The translations under genes were made by a program, and so were the position numbers. A DNA stretch of 51,858 nucleotides from JANQPA01 sp964628385. Its GTDB lineage: Bacteria > Bacteroidota > Bacteroidia > Chitinophagales > Saprospiraceae. Within the stretch, counting starts at the first letter, position 1. Every line of letters begins with the position of its first letter. Shown one piece after another: positions 34,562 to 43,077 of the stretch. The notes beneath the pieces were generated by a model that was not told where the DNA came from, ran no database searches, and saw only the letters and a program-made list of their open reading frames with translations. Where the stretch lies: positions 1 through 51,858 of the forward strand of contig CAZVOD010000024.1 of NCBI GenBank assembly GCA_964628385.1, given 5' to 3'.

Positions 34562-36109
34562 TTAGGCTTCTACCTTTACTTCGTGCCCCCAATCGTATGT
34601 TCTCGCTCCTTCGAGGTTATCTTTTTCATGGTGGATATTTTTTAAATAAAATTCTTTCTCACCCGGTTTTACAACACTTTGCGCTTGTCTCTTGCGGTGT
34701 AAGTTTTCGTAGGTCTTATAGTCGATACTTACTCTGTTCTTTAGTTTTTTCATCAATCCAAAGTGCTTCACCACGTCTTTCCATCCCTGCTGCACTATTC
34801 CTCTAAAGACTTTAGATTTGGAACCGCTACCGTAGGCAAAAAAGCCCAGCTGTTTATTATCCAGTGCTGTATTTTCTTCCAGATCAGCTTCCATGGTACT
34901 CATCAGGGCCAGAAATATGGAGGAGGCATAAAGATTGCCTACCAAGGAGGAGGCGCGTTCTCCTTTTTCGATCGTTTGCTTCACGTAATGCCTGTAGGAT
35001 TCCGTTTTGGTTATTGCTTTTAAGAAACCTTTTTGGGCTTTGCTATAGGCGGCTTCGTCGTCAAAATCTTTTGGCTGAGGCACCTGTAGTTTGCTGGCCT
35101 GCAGGAACTGCTCTAACTTACCGGATCGCCGGGTTTCCTCAATAAAAATTTCAGAGAACATCCGTCTGGCCTGAAAGGCATAAGGGAGGTGGAAAATTAA
35201 TCGTTCCCAATTTTCGGTCACGGCTTCCCCTTCTTCAAAATTATTCTGGCAAGCATAGTGCTCTAGTGCTTCTTTAATCCGTTGCTGATAGCAATCATTG
35301 GAGTAAGGACCATCAAAAACAGGAGTATCTTTGTGAAGAGAAACAAATGCCTCTGTCAAATCAATAACTCCTTTCACTTCTGGGTGGCCATTTTGCTTGG
35401 CCAAAAGCTCCTCCGCAGTTACACTGGTAATACCCGCTAGTTGTAATACCTCATTGATAATCGTTTCTTTGCTGATCCTTCGGGTTGGCTTGAAAAAGTC
35501 GTGAACTGGCCTGGTTGCCACTCCTGTTTGGCCTTCGAAAGCTATAAGCCTTGGATTTTGTTTGATCAGCATAGCTATGGCGCCTGCTCCCTGGGTATAT
35601 TCTCCGGTAGATTTCAATTCATATTTGGCAATATCTGATCCTACTACAATTCCGAGACGGTCTTCACCAGCGCTAACCCAATCCATGGTATTCTGCATAG
35701 CATCCACCGCGCCGATACAGGCAAAAGTCAGGTCAATGACATCACAATACAAGAAGCAATCCGGACCGTATTGTGGCTCAAAATATTGCGTAAGCATATC
35801 GAGTACGTAGGTAGCCGTTGGTTTTGCACCATCCAGAGCGCTTTCCGTTCCCATATATATTCGGCCGATATCTCTTGGATGTAGTTGATTGCGTTCAATA
35901 AGTTCTTTTACTGCTTCGGCAGCCATAGTCGCGGCATCTTCATGAGTATCTGCGACACTCATGGCTTCCAGGCCCAGGCCTTTATTGAGCTTGGCATACT
36001 CAATACCTCTGGCCTCTGCCAAATCAGCAATAGGGAGATATAGTTTGGGTAAGTGAATAGCCATATCATCAATCCCTATTTTTATTTTATCTTTTGAATC
36101 TGAATACAT
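34562..36109 (-). CDS. mvaS: Hydroxymethylglutaryl-CoA synthase
   Basis: Thiolase-fold enzyme condensing acetyl-CoA with acetoacetyl-CoA to HMG-CoA, normally the first committed step of the mevalonate route to isoprenoids; 515 aa, longer than the roughly 390 aa of Gram-positive MvaS and close to eukaryotic length. Catalytic residues are visible: E89 in GTES, C131 in TFACIGA, and the histidine in FHLPYAFQAR. The motif GEYTQGAGAIAML is standard. No other mevalonate gene is next to it, so it is a lone gene here; HMG-CoA for leucine degradation or polyketide beta-branching are alternatives. It is convergent with the MBL-fold gene. Confidence 0.9.
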   Translation of the reverse strand: MYSDSKDKIKIGIDDMAIHLPKLYLPIADLAEARGIEYAKLNKGLGLEAMSVADTHEDAATMAAEAVKELIERNQLHPRDIGRIYMGTESALDGAKPTATYVLDMLTQYFEPQYGPDCFLYCDVIDLTFACIGAVDAMQNTMDWVSAGEDRLGIVVGSDIAKYELKSTGEYTQGAGAIAMLIKQNPRLIAFEGQTGVATRPVHDFFKPTRRISKETIINEVLQLAGITSVTAEELLAKQNGHPEVKGVIDLTEAFVSLHKDTPVFDGPYSNDCYQQRIKEALEHYACQNNFEEGEAVTENWERLIFHLPYAFQARRMFSEIFIEETRRSGKLEQFLQASKLQVPQPKDFDDEAAYSKAQKGFLKAITKTESYRHYVKQTIEKGERASSLVGNLYASSIFLALMSTMEADLEENTALDNKQLGFFAYGSGSKSKVFRGIVQQGWKDVVKHFGLMKKLKNRVSIDYKTYENLHRKRQAQSVVKPGEKEFYLKNIHHEKDNLEGARTYDWGHEVKVEA

Positions 36110-36283
36110 GTTTTATTTTTTTGCAAGGAACAATGATCCGACCATTAGGTTGATAAAATGTACTTTAACAGCATAGTCAATTACGACTTCTAACTGGCTC
36201 AGGCCAAAAGCTATCAATTTACTAATCAATCAATTACCTTTAAAACAAACTTATTTTTCATACAATTTCTAATTAAAAGGAAA

Positions 36284-37015
36284 ATGGCATCTAACCAATC
36301 TGTTACCAGCAATCTTTTTTTATCTATACCATGCTCCTGGACAGCTGAGTTACTGGCGCACCGTGGCTACGACAGTCTGACTTTGGATATGCAGCATGGC
36401 CTTATTGACTATGCCACAGCGCTTACTATGCTACAAGCGATCAGTACCAGCAAGACTATTCCAATGGTACGATTGCGCTGGAATGAACCCGCTCATATTA
36501 TGCAAATGTTGGATGCCGGAGCCAGGGGGCTGATATGTCCAATGATATACACAGCTAATGATGCCCGGAGATTTGTTGAGGCATGTCATTATCCACCTAA
36601 TGGTATCAGGAGCTTTGGTCCGATCCGTGCGGGGCTTTATGCAAAAGAAGATTATTTTAAAGAGGCTGCATCTACGATTGCCACTTTTGCTATGATAGAA
36701 ACCGCCGAAGCAGTAGATAATCTGGAGGCAATAGCTCAAACTGCGAGGCTGAGCGGCTTGTATGTAGGGCCGTTTGACTTGAGTGTCAGTATGGGCCTAG
36801 AGAATAAAGCAGACTTTGAGGACCCACAGCTGATCGCCGTTCTCCAAAAAGTGATAGCAACAGCGAAAAAATACAAGCTACAAACCGGTATTTTTACAGT
36901 TCCGCAGGAGGCTACTGCCAGGGCAGTGGAGCTGGGTTTTAACTTAATTTCGCTGGGTACGGATAGTAGATTGCTGGGGTTGGCAGCTGAGAAGCGGCTG
37001 GAGGGGCTAGGATAA
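36284..37015 (+). CDS. HpcH/HpaI-family aldolase
   Basis: Class II, metal-dependent aldolase of the HpcH/HpaI family, 243 aa, which cleaves or forms carbon-carbon bonds of 2-oxo-acid adducts (for example 4-hydroxy-2-oxoheptanedioate). Family motifs are the opening catalytic region DSLTLDMQHGLID with the active-site His, MVRLRWNEP with the conserved Arg, the metal ligand Glu in AMIETAEAVDNL, and the ligand Asp in GPFDLSVSMG. The protein appears complete. It ends 4 bp before the large palindrome at 37020-37067. The specific substrate is unknown. Confidence 0.86.
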   Translation: MASNQSVTSNLFLSIPCSWTAELLAHRGYDSLTLDMQHGLIDYATALTMLQAISTSKTIPMVRLRWNEPAHIMQMLDAGARGLICPMIYTANDARRFVEACHYPPNGIRSFGPIRAGLYAKEDYFKEAASTIATFAMIETAEAVDNLEAIAQTARLSGLYVGPFDLSVSMGLENKADFEDPQLIAVLQKVIATAKKYKLQTGIFTVPQEATARAVELGFNLISLGTDSRLLGLAAEKRLEGLG

Positions 37016-37019
37016 GTCC

Positions 37020-37067
37020 TCAAAAATAAGAGATGTCATTTCTAGAAATGACATCTCTTATTTTTGA
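37020..37067. terminator. 48-bp perfect palindrome, probable bidirectional terminator
   Basis: Positions 37020-37043 are the exact reverse complement of 37044-37067, centred on TCTAGA, with A and T runs at the outer ends. As RNA it folds into a stem of about 22 bp ending in a T-run on both strands. It lies in the convergent gap between the aldolase gene and coaX. A perfect DNA palindrome with no spacer is unusual for a plain terminator. Confidence 0.72.
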
Positions 37068-37103
37068 ACATTAACTATTTGCAAATCAGATACTTACATA
37101 AAA

Positions 37104-37153
37104 ATGTCATGTTTGTAAAAAAAGTACATGACATGTCTAGACATGACATGTCT
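37104..37153. repeat. ATGACAT repeats, including a tandem 15-bp unit
   Basis: The heptamer ATGACAT (or its reverse ATGTCAT) occurs at 37104-37110, 37128-37134 and 37143-37149, and twice more inside the adjacent palindrome. A 15-bp unit at 37124-37138 is repeated directly at 37139-37153 with two mismatches, giving a nested palindrome CATGTCTAGACATG at 37132-37145. It lies 43 bp before the 3' end of coaX. It could bind a dimeric regulator or mark an old insertion. Confidence 0.6.
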
Positions 37154-37196
37154 TGGGGGAGTAGTATTATAGCTGACTCCAGCTTAATCGTCCCAA

Positions 37197-37967
37197 TTAA
37201 TCGACCATGTAATCCCCAATGATGCGGAGCCCCTCCAGGGTGAGTTCCCGGTTGATAATGTCGAATGATGATTCCAAAGGATGTAGAATAGAAGATAAAC
37301 CTCCTGTGGCTACTGTAATGTAATGGGCCCCTACTTCAGCCCTAATTTCCCTGAGCATATGATTGACCAAACCAACATATCCTATCAATACACCACTCTG
37401 AATTGCATGAGCAGAATTCTTTCCAACCGGAGAGTCCGGCAACTCAAGAGGAACTTCAGGAAGCTGAGCTGTATTTTGAAATAAAGCATGAATTGCCGTT
37501 TTCAGCCCCGGAGTAATCGCCACACCTAATACGTACCCCTTGGCTGTAACCGTAGTGAACGTCAGTGCTGTACCAAAATCAACTACAATAGCATCCTTTC
37601 CGTACAAATCCTTTACCGCAATAGCATTGGCAAACAAATCTGTACCCAACTCATCCGGGCGATCTATCCGTAAATCCACCCTCGGGTAAATGCCCGGACC
37701 TACCAAAATCAACTCTCTGCCAAATACCGGCTGCGATAACTTTACAAAAATTTCATTCAGATCGGGTACCACACTACTGAGAATGATCTGATCAATGTGC
37801 TCCGGGTCAATGTCTGCTTCCAAAAGATGATTGGTCAGTACTTTTTCATAAAAATATAAAACATCCGTATTGGTAACCGTCGGAATCCTCCAGATTTGCT
37901 CCCATTTAGCATTGCGGTAAATACCAACCACTACATTCGAATTTCCAATATCTATTGCTATTTGCAT
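37197..37967 (-). CDS. coaX: Type III pantothenate kinase
   Basis: Cytoplasmic kinase of 256 aa that phosphorylates pantothenate, the first step of coenzyme A synthesis. Family signatures are DIGNSNVVVGI at 5-15, GTDLFANAIA, VVDFGTALTFTTV and the ITPGLKTAIHALF segment. Length is typical. It is a single-gene unit, divergent from the pentapeptide-repeat gene. No panB or biotin-regulator gene is adjacent. Confidence 0.95.
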   Translation of the reverse strand: MQIAIDIGNSNVVVGIYRNAKWEQIWRIPTVTNTDVLYFYEKVLTNHLLEADIDPEHIDQIILSSVVPDLNEIFVKLSQPVFGRELILVGPGIYPRVDLRIDRPDELGTDLFANAIAVKDLYGKDAIVVDFGTALTFTTVTAKGYVLGVAITPGLKTAIHALFQNTAQLPEVPLELPDSPVGKNSAHAIQSGVLIGYVGLVNHMLREIRAEVGAHYITVATGGLSSILHPLESSFDIINRELTLEGLRIIGDYMVD

Positions 37968-38085
37968 ATATAAGCAAGTTGTATTAGGGCGTGCTGTACT
38001 AAAATTATATTAATTTTTAAAGTGCTGTAAAATAAAAAAGGTATTCGTTAATTTAGAGGAAATTAAAACAAACAACCTGTCAAAT

Positions 38086-39303
38086 ATGTCAGAGCATCGC
38101 TTTTCAGAAGACGATATTCAGCAGCTGAAAAAACAAAACCAACAGCTAGCCAACGAAAACTTACGCCTGCGCGAAGAGATAGAATCATATAAAACACAAC
38201 ATCAAAAAAAGACCGGAAAAAAACTCCGGAAAGGGCTCGGATGGGCCGGAGCAGGCATCTTTTTGGGACGACGCCTGAAGAAAAGCCTGGAAGATCTGTA
38301 TGCAGAAATCCCACAAAAAAAGGTGTCCAGAGAAACCCTGGCTGCAGTCACAGCTCATGTACTGTGGCGATTTACCCGTATTGGTATCATCGGTATATTA
38401 TTTGCCCTGATCCCGGCGTCTGTTTTGATCATCCAATCCTATATGATGTATCAGCAAGGAGATATTATGAAACGCCAGAGCGCCATAATGAATACCCAGA
38501 ACGAGTTGGTAGAAACCCAGAATAACCTAATACAGGTGCAAATGGGGCAGGAAGAAGCCGCTTCTAAACGGTCTCTTTACGCTGCAGAAGTTGAAAAAAT
38601 AGAGGACTTTATCAGAAGCCAGGACGGAAGGTTTCGAAAAGATGATGAAGTGCTGCAAATGGGAAAAACTATTGCATTAACGATCAATAAGATGGAACCC
38701 TACAGAATTGGCCCGGATGGTACTTTTAACGTAAGCCCGGAATACGGCCAAATTTTGCTTTCTTTTATTACTAAAGCCAAACAAATCGCTAATCTAGAAG
38801 AAAAAACTTACCTGGTGTACGGTCAGGCGTTTTTCGATAACTCTGATCTCGAAGGTATAGTACTAGCAGAAGCTCCCCTTAGAGGTATACAGCTCAGTGA
38901 ATCTAACCTGATAGCCGCCAAACTGAGAGGCGTCAACCTGGAAAATGCCCGTTTGAATGAATCTGTCCTGAATGATGCCGTATTCATACAGGCCCGACTC
39001 TTCGCTGCTGACTTTAGTGGGGTGAGTGCACAAAATGTACTTTTCAGAGGAGCTGATATGAGAAGAATTAAATTTATCGGCGCGGATCTTACCGGAGCCG
39101 ACCTCAGGGGCGTTGAAAGAATGAACCAGGCAGATTTTACCTCCACCAAACTCCTGAATGTTAAAGTGAGCTCTTCTGATTTTCTACAAAAGATGAGTAG
39201 CGAAGAAATTAAAGGCTGGAGTAATATCCGACAAAAATATCGGGTCAATCAGGAAAGCTACAAAGATGGTGAAGGTACTTATTATATTATTGAAGAGAAA
39301 TAA
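38086..39303 (+). CDS. Coiled-coil, membrane-anchored pentapeptide-repeat protein
   Basis: Protein of 405 aa. An N-terminal coiled coil (about 8-45) is followed by a basic glycine-rich helix and a clear transmembrane helix (about 97-120, IGILFALIPASVLIIQSYMM), then a second coiled region rich in Gln, Asn and Glu (about 125-170). Residues about 260-370 contain pentapeptide repeats (A[DN]LxG/xL pattern, for example ADLTGADLRG), which fold as a right-handed beta helix. The N-terminal part lies on the cytoplasmic side; which side holds the repeats is uncertain. Function unknown. Confidence 0.82.
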   Translation: MSEHRFSEDDIQQLKKQNQQLANENLRLREEIESYKTQHQKKTGKKLRKGLGWAGAGIFLGRRLKKSLEDLYAEIPQKKVSRETLAAVTAHVLWRFTRIGIIGILFALIPASVLIIQSYMMYQQGDIMKRQSAIMNTQNELVETQNNLIQVQMGQEEAASKRSLYAAEVEKIEDFIRSQDGRFRKDDEVLQMGKTIALTINKMEPYRIGPDGTFNVSPEYGQILLSFITKAKQIANLEEKTYLVYGQAFFDNSDLEGIVLAEAPLRGIQLSESNLIAAKLRGVNLENARLNESVLNDAVFIQARLFAADFSGVSAQNVLFRGADMRRIKFIGADLTGADLRGVERMNQADFTSTKLLNVKVSSSDFLQKMSSEEIKGWSNIRQKYRVNQESYKDGEGTYYIIEEK

Positions 39304-39311
39304 CATCCCAG

Positions 39312-39351
39312 AGACTCGTTTCGCTTCAGGGTAGAGTAGCGAAACGAGTCT
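39312..39351. terminator. Rho-independent terminator
   Basis: A 14-bp perfect stem (39312-39325 with 39338-39351) with a 12-nt loop is followed on the plus strand by a T-rich run (39360-39373). It lies in the convergent gap between the pentapeptide-repeat gene and aspartokinase. The stem begins AGACTCGTTTCGC, similar to the upstream part of the dispersed element at 42750. Confidence 0.9.
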
Positions 39352-39371
39352 TGCGATGCTTTTATTTTTTT

Positions 39372-40706
39372 TTATAAAATAGCTTCTTCTTCAACGAATA
39401 AATGTTGGTTCAGTGTTTGTAAAGCTTGCTTCTTATACTTTTTAGGTAATAGCAGGGAGATATTATTCTTACTTCCCCCATAACTAACCATCCGAAGTGG
39501 AATAGCTTTCAAAGCCGCAAAAATTTCGGCGGTATAGGTTGTCTGTTCAGTAATCAAATCCCCTACAATACAAATGATCGTTTGCTCTAAATCAATGTGT
39601 ACTTCTCCAAAAGATTGCAGCTCATGGATAATATCATTCAAATAAGTATCGTCATCAACAGTCAAAGAAACTGATACCTCGGAGGTGGTTATCATATCGA
39701 TAGGCGTGCGGTATTTCTCAAAAACTTCAAATACCCGCCTCAAAAAACCATAGGCATTCAACATGCGCCCAGACCGAATTCTGATGGCAATAATACCGTC
39801 TTTGGCAGCCAACGCTGTAATATATCGGCCGGAGGAACTATTGGAAATCAGAGTTCCAGCAGCTTTCGGCTCAAAAGTATTCTTAAGTCTTACCGGCACA
39901 TTAGCCCTCTCTGCCGGAATAATACAGGTAGGATGTAAAATCTTGGCTCCAAAATAAGCCAGCTCCGCAGCTTCTCTGTAACTTACCTGGCTAATAGAAT
40001 AAGTAGACGTTACTACCCGGGGATCATTGTTGTGTAGCCCGTCTATGTCGGTCCATATCTGTATCTCATCAGCGTCCAGTGCTGCTCCGATAAGCGTCGC
40101 TGTATAGTCACTTCCGCCCCGCTTGAGGTTATCTACTTCACTATCAGCATTTCTACAAATATATCCCTGGGTAATAAAATAATGGGTTTCTGAAGAGTGT
40201 AATGCCAGGACTTCCGGTAAACGATTTCTTAGAAAACTAAGATTAGGCTCTCCGTCCTCATCCAAACGCATAAAATCTAGTGCTGAAAGTAACTCGGCGG
40301 TCACACCAATACTGGATAAGTAAAGCTGAAATAAGCGAGTGGATATCAACTCTCCCTGAGCCAGTATGACTTTACCGTGAGCGGACGTGTACCGAATATC
40401 CAGGTAATAAGTAATAATTTCCCAGGATTGATCAACCAAAACTTTGGCTTGCTCCTGATAATCATCCTGTGGGAAAAGGTCTTTAATAAATTGCTCATAT
40501 TCTACTTTCAGCCGTTCCAGATTTAGGGCTGCAGCATCATAAAAACGCTGGTTCAGAAGCTCACAAAGGGACACTAACTTGTGGGTAGTTCCAGATACTG
40601 CCGATAGTACAATAATCTTATCATTACCATCATCAATAATCTCTGCCACCTGACGCATCCGCTGCGGTGAGCCTACTGATGTACCTCCAAATTTTAAAAC
40701 CTGCAT
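39372..40706 (-). CDS. lysC: Aspartate kinase with C-terminal ACT domains
   Basis: Cytoplasmic aspartokinase of 444 aa, the first enzyme of the aspartate pathway to lysine, threonine, methionine and diaminopimelate. The kinase domain (about 1-285) has KFGGTSVG at 5-12, the RGGSDYTATLIG substrate-binding segment and TDIDGLHNNDPR. Two ACT domains follow (about 295-440) and probably bind lysine or threonine for feedback control. It is monofunctional. The divergent gene at 40818 encodes an ACT-like protein, a likely functional partner. Confidence 0.93.
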   Translation of the reverse strand: MQVLKFGGTSVGSPQRMRQVAEIIDDGNDKIIVLSAVSGTTHKLVSLCELLNQRFYDAAALNLERLKVEYEQFIKDLFPQDDYQEQAKVLVDQSWEIITYYLDIRYTSAHGKVILAQGELISTRLFQLYLSSIGVTAELLSALDFMRLDEDGEPNLSFLRNRLPEVLALHSSETHYFITQGYICRNADSEVDNLKRGGSDYTATLIGAALDADEIQIWTDIDGLHNNDPRVVTSTYSISQVSYREAAELAYFGAKILHPTCIIPAERANVPVRLKNTFEPKAAGTLISNSSSGRYITALAAKDGIIAIRIRSGRMLNAYGFLRRVFEVFEKYRTPIDMITTSEVSVSLTVDDDTYLNDIIHELQSFGEVHIDLEQTIICIVGDLITEQTTYTAEIFAALKAIPLRMVSYGGSKNNISLLLPKKYKKQALQTLNQHLFVEEEAIL

Positions 40707-40734
40707 AGCTTCTTGTTATCTTTCAAAATTTTTT

Positions 40735-40742
40735 CAAAAGTA
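40735..40742 (-). promoter_or_regulatory. Candidate -7 element (TAnnTTTG type) for aspartokinase
   Basis: On the minus strand this reads TACTTTTG, an exact match to the Bacteroidota -7 consensus, 29 bp upstream of the aspartokinase ATG at 40706. I could not find a -33 TTTG at normal spacing. Confidence 0.35.
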
Positions 40743-40817
40743 TTGTCCTTCCGGGAGCTTTGAAATTTTTTAAATAAATTAAACCTATTATTCACAAAGT
40801 GTTACATTTTTAACAAA

Positions 40818-41477
40818 ATGATAAAAATAGCTAGCATCGTAGAAAAAATCATACTGCAATCTCCATTCATTACGGAAGGTATAGCCGATGGCGTTATCAA
40901 TATATCAGCTCTGGCCCGGAAAATTCAGCCGGAAGTAAGCCAAAGAGTAGGCCGCGAAATTCAACCCGGCGCCATAGTCATGGCCATAAAAAGAATGCGC
41001 TTCGGAAGTCTCGATACGTCAGATAAGCTGTTGAAAGATTTTTTTCGGAAAATAAGTGATATCAGCGTACGCTCTAATTTGATTTCTTATAATTTCAGAA
41101 ATTCCGATACGCTACTGGAAAAACAGGCGCGCTTGTTAGATACAATCAGGCGGCTGTCGAAAGGATTTTGTACTTTTTCTCAAGGCGTTACAGAAACGAC
41201 AATCATTATAGGGGAGTTTTTTGAGAACAACCTTAAGGACATATTTGAAAACGAGCATCTGCTCAATACCCGTTATCACCTTTCGGCTATTACCCTGATC
41301 TTGCCGTTGGAAAACCGCAGTTTATATGGCATCTATTATTTTATACTCAAAGAGTTGGCTTATCACGGAATAAACCTGGTAGAACTTATTTCTACTTCCA
41401 ATGAATTTACGGTTATTGTGGCCAAAGAGGATCTGAACAATAGCTTTAGTATCTTGAATAATTTAAGAAATAGATAA
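40818..41477 (+). CDS. ACT-domain-like regulator divergent from aspartokinase
   Basis: Cytoplasmic protein of 219 aa without a catalytic domain that I recognise. Residues 10-60 form a helical segment containing SPFITEGIADGVINISALARKI, and 150-219 match an ACT-type ligand-binding pattern (ILPLENRSLYGIYYFILKELAYHGINLVELISTSNEFTVIV), similar to the ACT region of aspartokinases. It is divergent from lysC with about 110 bp between starts. A role in sensing an amino acid and modulating aspartokinase or its expression is an inference from location. It is 11 bp upstream of the DedA gene, so the two may be co-transcribed. Confidence 0.68.
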   Translation: MIKIASIVEKIILQSPFITEGIADGVINISALARKIQPEVSQRVGREIQPGAIVMAIKRMRFGSLDTSDKLLKDFFRKISDISVRSNLISYNFRNSDTLLEKQARLLDTIRRLSKGFCTFSQGVTETTIIIGEFFENNLKDIFENEHLLNTRYHLSAITLILPLENRSLYGIYYFILKELAYHGINLVELISTSNEFTVIVAKEDLNNSFSILNNLRNR

Positions 41478-41488
41478 AAACAAAAATT

Positions 41489-42040
41489 GTGGACTGGCTG
41501 GAATCACTGGGGTATTTAGGAGCTTTTATCGGTGCGGTGTTGGAAGGAGAAATCCTGTTGATCAGTTTTATACAACTGGGACGCATGGAAATACTGAATC
41601 TACAGCTGGTTATCGGCTCTTTCGCCCTGGGTACACTGGCTACCGACTGGTTTTTCTTTCTGGCAGGTAGAAAGAAAGGACCGCAGCTTTACGAAGGAAA
41701 GCCCAGATTACAAGCGCGTATTGCACAAATGGACCAGATCCTGTTAAAACGTAAACAGCTGCTGCTGCTTAGCTATCGCTTTATTTATGGTTTTAGAATC
41801 GTTTTGCCCATCTTATTTGGCGTGAGTAGTATACCTATCCGCACATTTGCTGTCTATAGTGTAATTGGTAATATCGTTTGGATCAGTACATTCAGCCTGC
41901 TAGGCTACTACGCAGCTGAATGGATTACCTCGAGGCTGGAGTGGATACAGAGTAATTTGATTTTCATAATTCCGGGCCTGTTAATTGTAGCAGTCACCGT
42001 TGTTATAAGTATTCGATACTATCATAAAAGAATAGACTGA
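41489..42040 (+). CDS. DedA/SNARE-associated (VTT) family membrane protein
   Basis: Inner-membrane protein of 183 aa with about five hydrophobic segments. The opening YLGAFIGAVLEGEILLISF and the later motif YRFIYGFRIVLPILFGVSSIPIRTF match DedA family proteins (the E in the first segment and the [FY]-x-R-[FY]-x-P-G-like motif). The start is GTG, 11 bp after the ACT-like gene. Family members affect membrane integrity and lipid turnover. It is convergent with the next minus-strand gene with 30 bp between. Confidence 0.82.
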   Translation: MDWLESLGYLGAFIGAVLEGEILLISFIQLGRMEILNLQLVIGSFALGTLATDWFFFLAGRKKGPQLYEGKPRLQARIAQMDQILLKRKQLLLLSYRFIYGFRIVLPILFGVSSIPIRTFAVYSVIGNIVWISTFSLLGYYAAEWITSRLEWIQSNLIFIIPGLLIVAVTVVISIRYYHKRID

Positions 42041-42070
42041 AGATATTTGTTGCCATAGTCGGCAGGCGCT

Positions 42071-42418
42071 TCAGTTGGCCGCTACAATAGCTTTTTTGGC
42101 TGATTTTAACTTTTTATCCAGGCTGGCAGTACCTCCATTACCAATATAGGTTACTTCTTTGGTTGGTTCTTTTTTAATTTCAGGCTCTTCAAAGCAATTT
42201 TTCTCCAACCCTTCTATCATTTTGTTGAATGCCTTTTGAAGAGTAGCTTTATCAATTTCACCCTCGTTGTAGGCCTTTTGCATTTCTTTGTACATTTTGT
42301 AAGTGACTTCGGTATCAGTACTGGCAGTCAAAGAATCATTTTTTGAAATATCTTGTGCGTTAACAGTGACCGCTGCAAAAAAGAACGTCAAAAAGAAAAA
42401 AGATTTAAGCATTTTCAT
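42071..42418 (-). CDS. Small exported protein of unknown function
   Basis: I do not recognise this 115-aa protein. A signal peptide (about 1-21, AVTVNAQ) predicts export. The mature part is rich in Lys, Glu and Thr, with a predicted helical stretch around 40-70 and a conserved-looking YIGNGGTASLDKKL segment near 91-104. One cysteine (NCFE) is present. It stands alone, with the structured 706-bp region upstream. Confidence 0.6.
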   Translation of the reverse strand: MKMLKSFFFLTFFFAAVTVNAQDISKNDSLTASTDTEVTYKMYKEMQKAYNEGEIDKATLQKAFNKMIEGLEKNCFEEPEIKKEPTKEVTYIGNGGTASLDKKLKSAKKAIVAAN

Positions 42419-42749
42419 AATTGATGGTTTTATTTTTTTGTTGTTGAATATATCTACAATATCCGATAATAAGGCCCTGGATTCAAGCTTTCAACAGCTA
42501 AGGTAGACAGGCCCTGGTTTTGCGGTGCTAAAGTACCCCCGTTTTACGACGAATGGTTTCAAACAGGGGATAAAATTTACGAAGTCGATTCCGGCGAAGA
42601 TCACATGTAACATACTCATTAACAGTTTTTTAACCTCTAGTTTTTGCTTGTGCCCACTTTTGGGGAGCAGGTACCTTTTTTAGTGTCCAAAAAATATAAA
42701 AGGTTCTCACTACGAGGAATGACTTCCTTCATTTTTTACTTTAGACTTG

Positions 42750-42766
42750 TTTCGTAGGTATTAAAA
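42750..42766 (+). repeat. Dispersed TTTCGYAGGTATTAAAA element, copy 2
   Basis: TTTCGTAGGTATTAAAA, one base different from the copies at 15183 and 46709. It is preceded by TTAGACTTG. The CTAGACTTGTTTCG context also occurs inverted at 46754-46767. Confidence 0.6.
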
Positions 42767-42782
42767 TAGGTCATTGATTAAT

Positions 42783-42843
42783 GCGCTGCCGCGTTCCAGC
42801 GTGCCGTCAGATACGCTATGTTTACATGGCGTACCTAACGGCA
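42783..42843 (+). ncRNA. Strong tandem hairpins, possible small RNA or repeat
   Basis: A first hairpin pairs CGCTG (42784-42788) with CAGCG (42797-42801). A second pairs about twenty bases, 42802-42820 with 42825-42843, with only three mismatches and a TTTA loop. They lie between two divergent genes, with no gene whose transcript they would end. A small RNA, a repeat or a regulatory structure are possible; nothing in the sequence decides. Confidence 0.35.
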
Positions 42844-43069
42844 AGCTTTTAATCGCTTCATTTATTGATTTTCTACACACATTCTGACCCTAACGGGTCA
42901 GGTCAATAGTCATCATACATTTTATAACATCACCAATGCCATCCCCCCTTTCAAGAGCGCGTTTTGGAATTTATCCTTTAGCTTACCATTAATTTGACAA
43001 AGCTGTGGAGCGTTACTTTCCAGGAAATAGAGTTTTTGATATTTTCTAGGAAAAATTTCTATTAAAGTG

Positions 43070-43077
43070 TAGGTTTG
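43070..43077 (+). promoter_or_regulatory. Candidate -7 element (TAnnTTTG type) for the exonuclease gene
   Basis: TAGGTTTG matches the Bacteroidota -7 consensus exactly and lies 47 bp upstream of the ATG at 43125. A TTTG at 43035 is too far upstream to be the usual -33 element. Confidence 0.35.

Noticed and set aside
34300..34806. 168-codon plus-strand frame overlapping HMG-CoA synthase
   Set aside because: It runs antisense through the well-supported HMG-CoA synthase gene; the sequence is low-quality and Cys/Arg/Ser-rich, as expected for a shadow frame.
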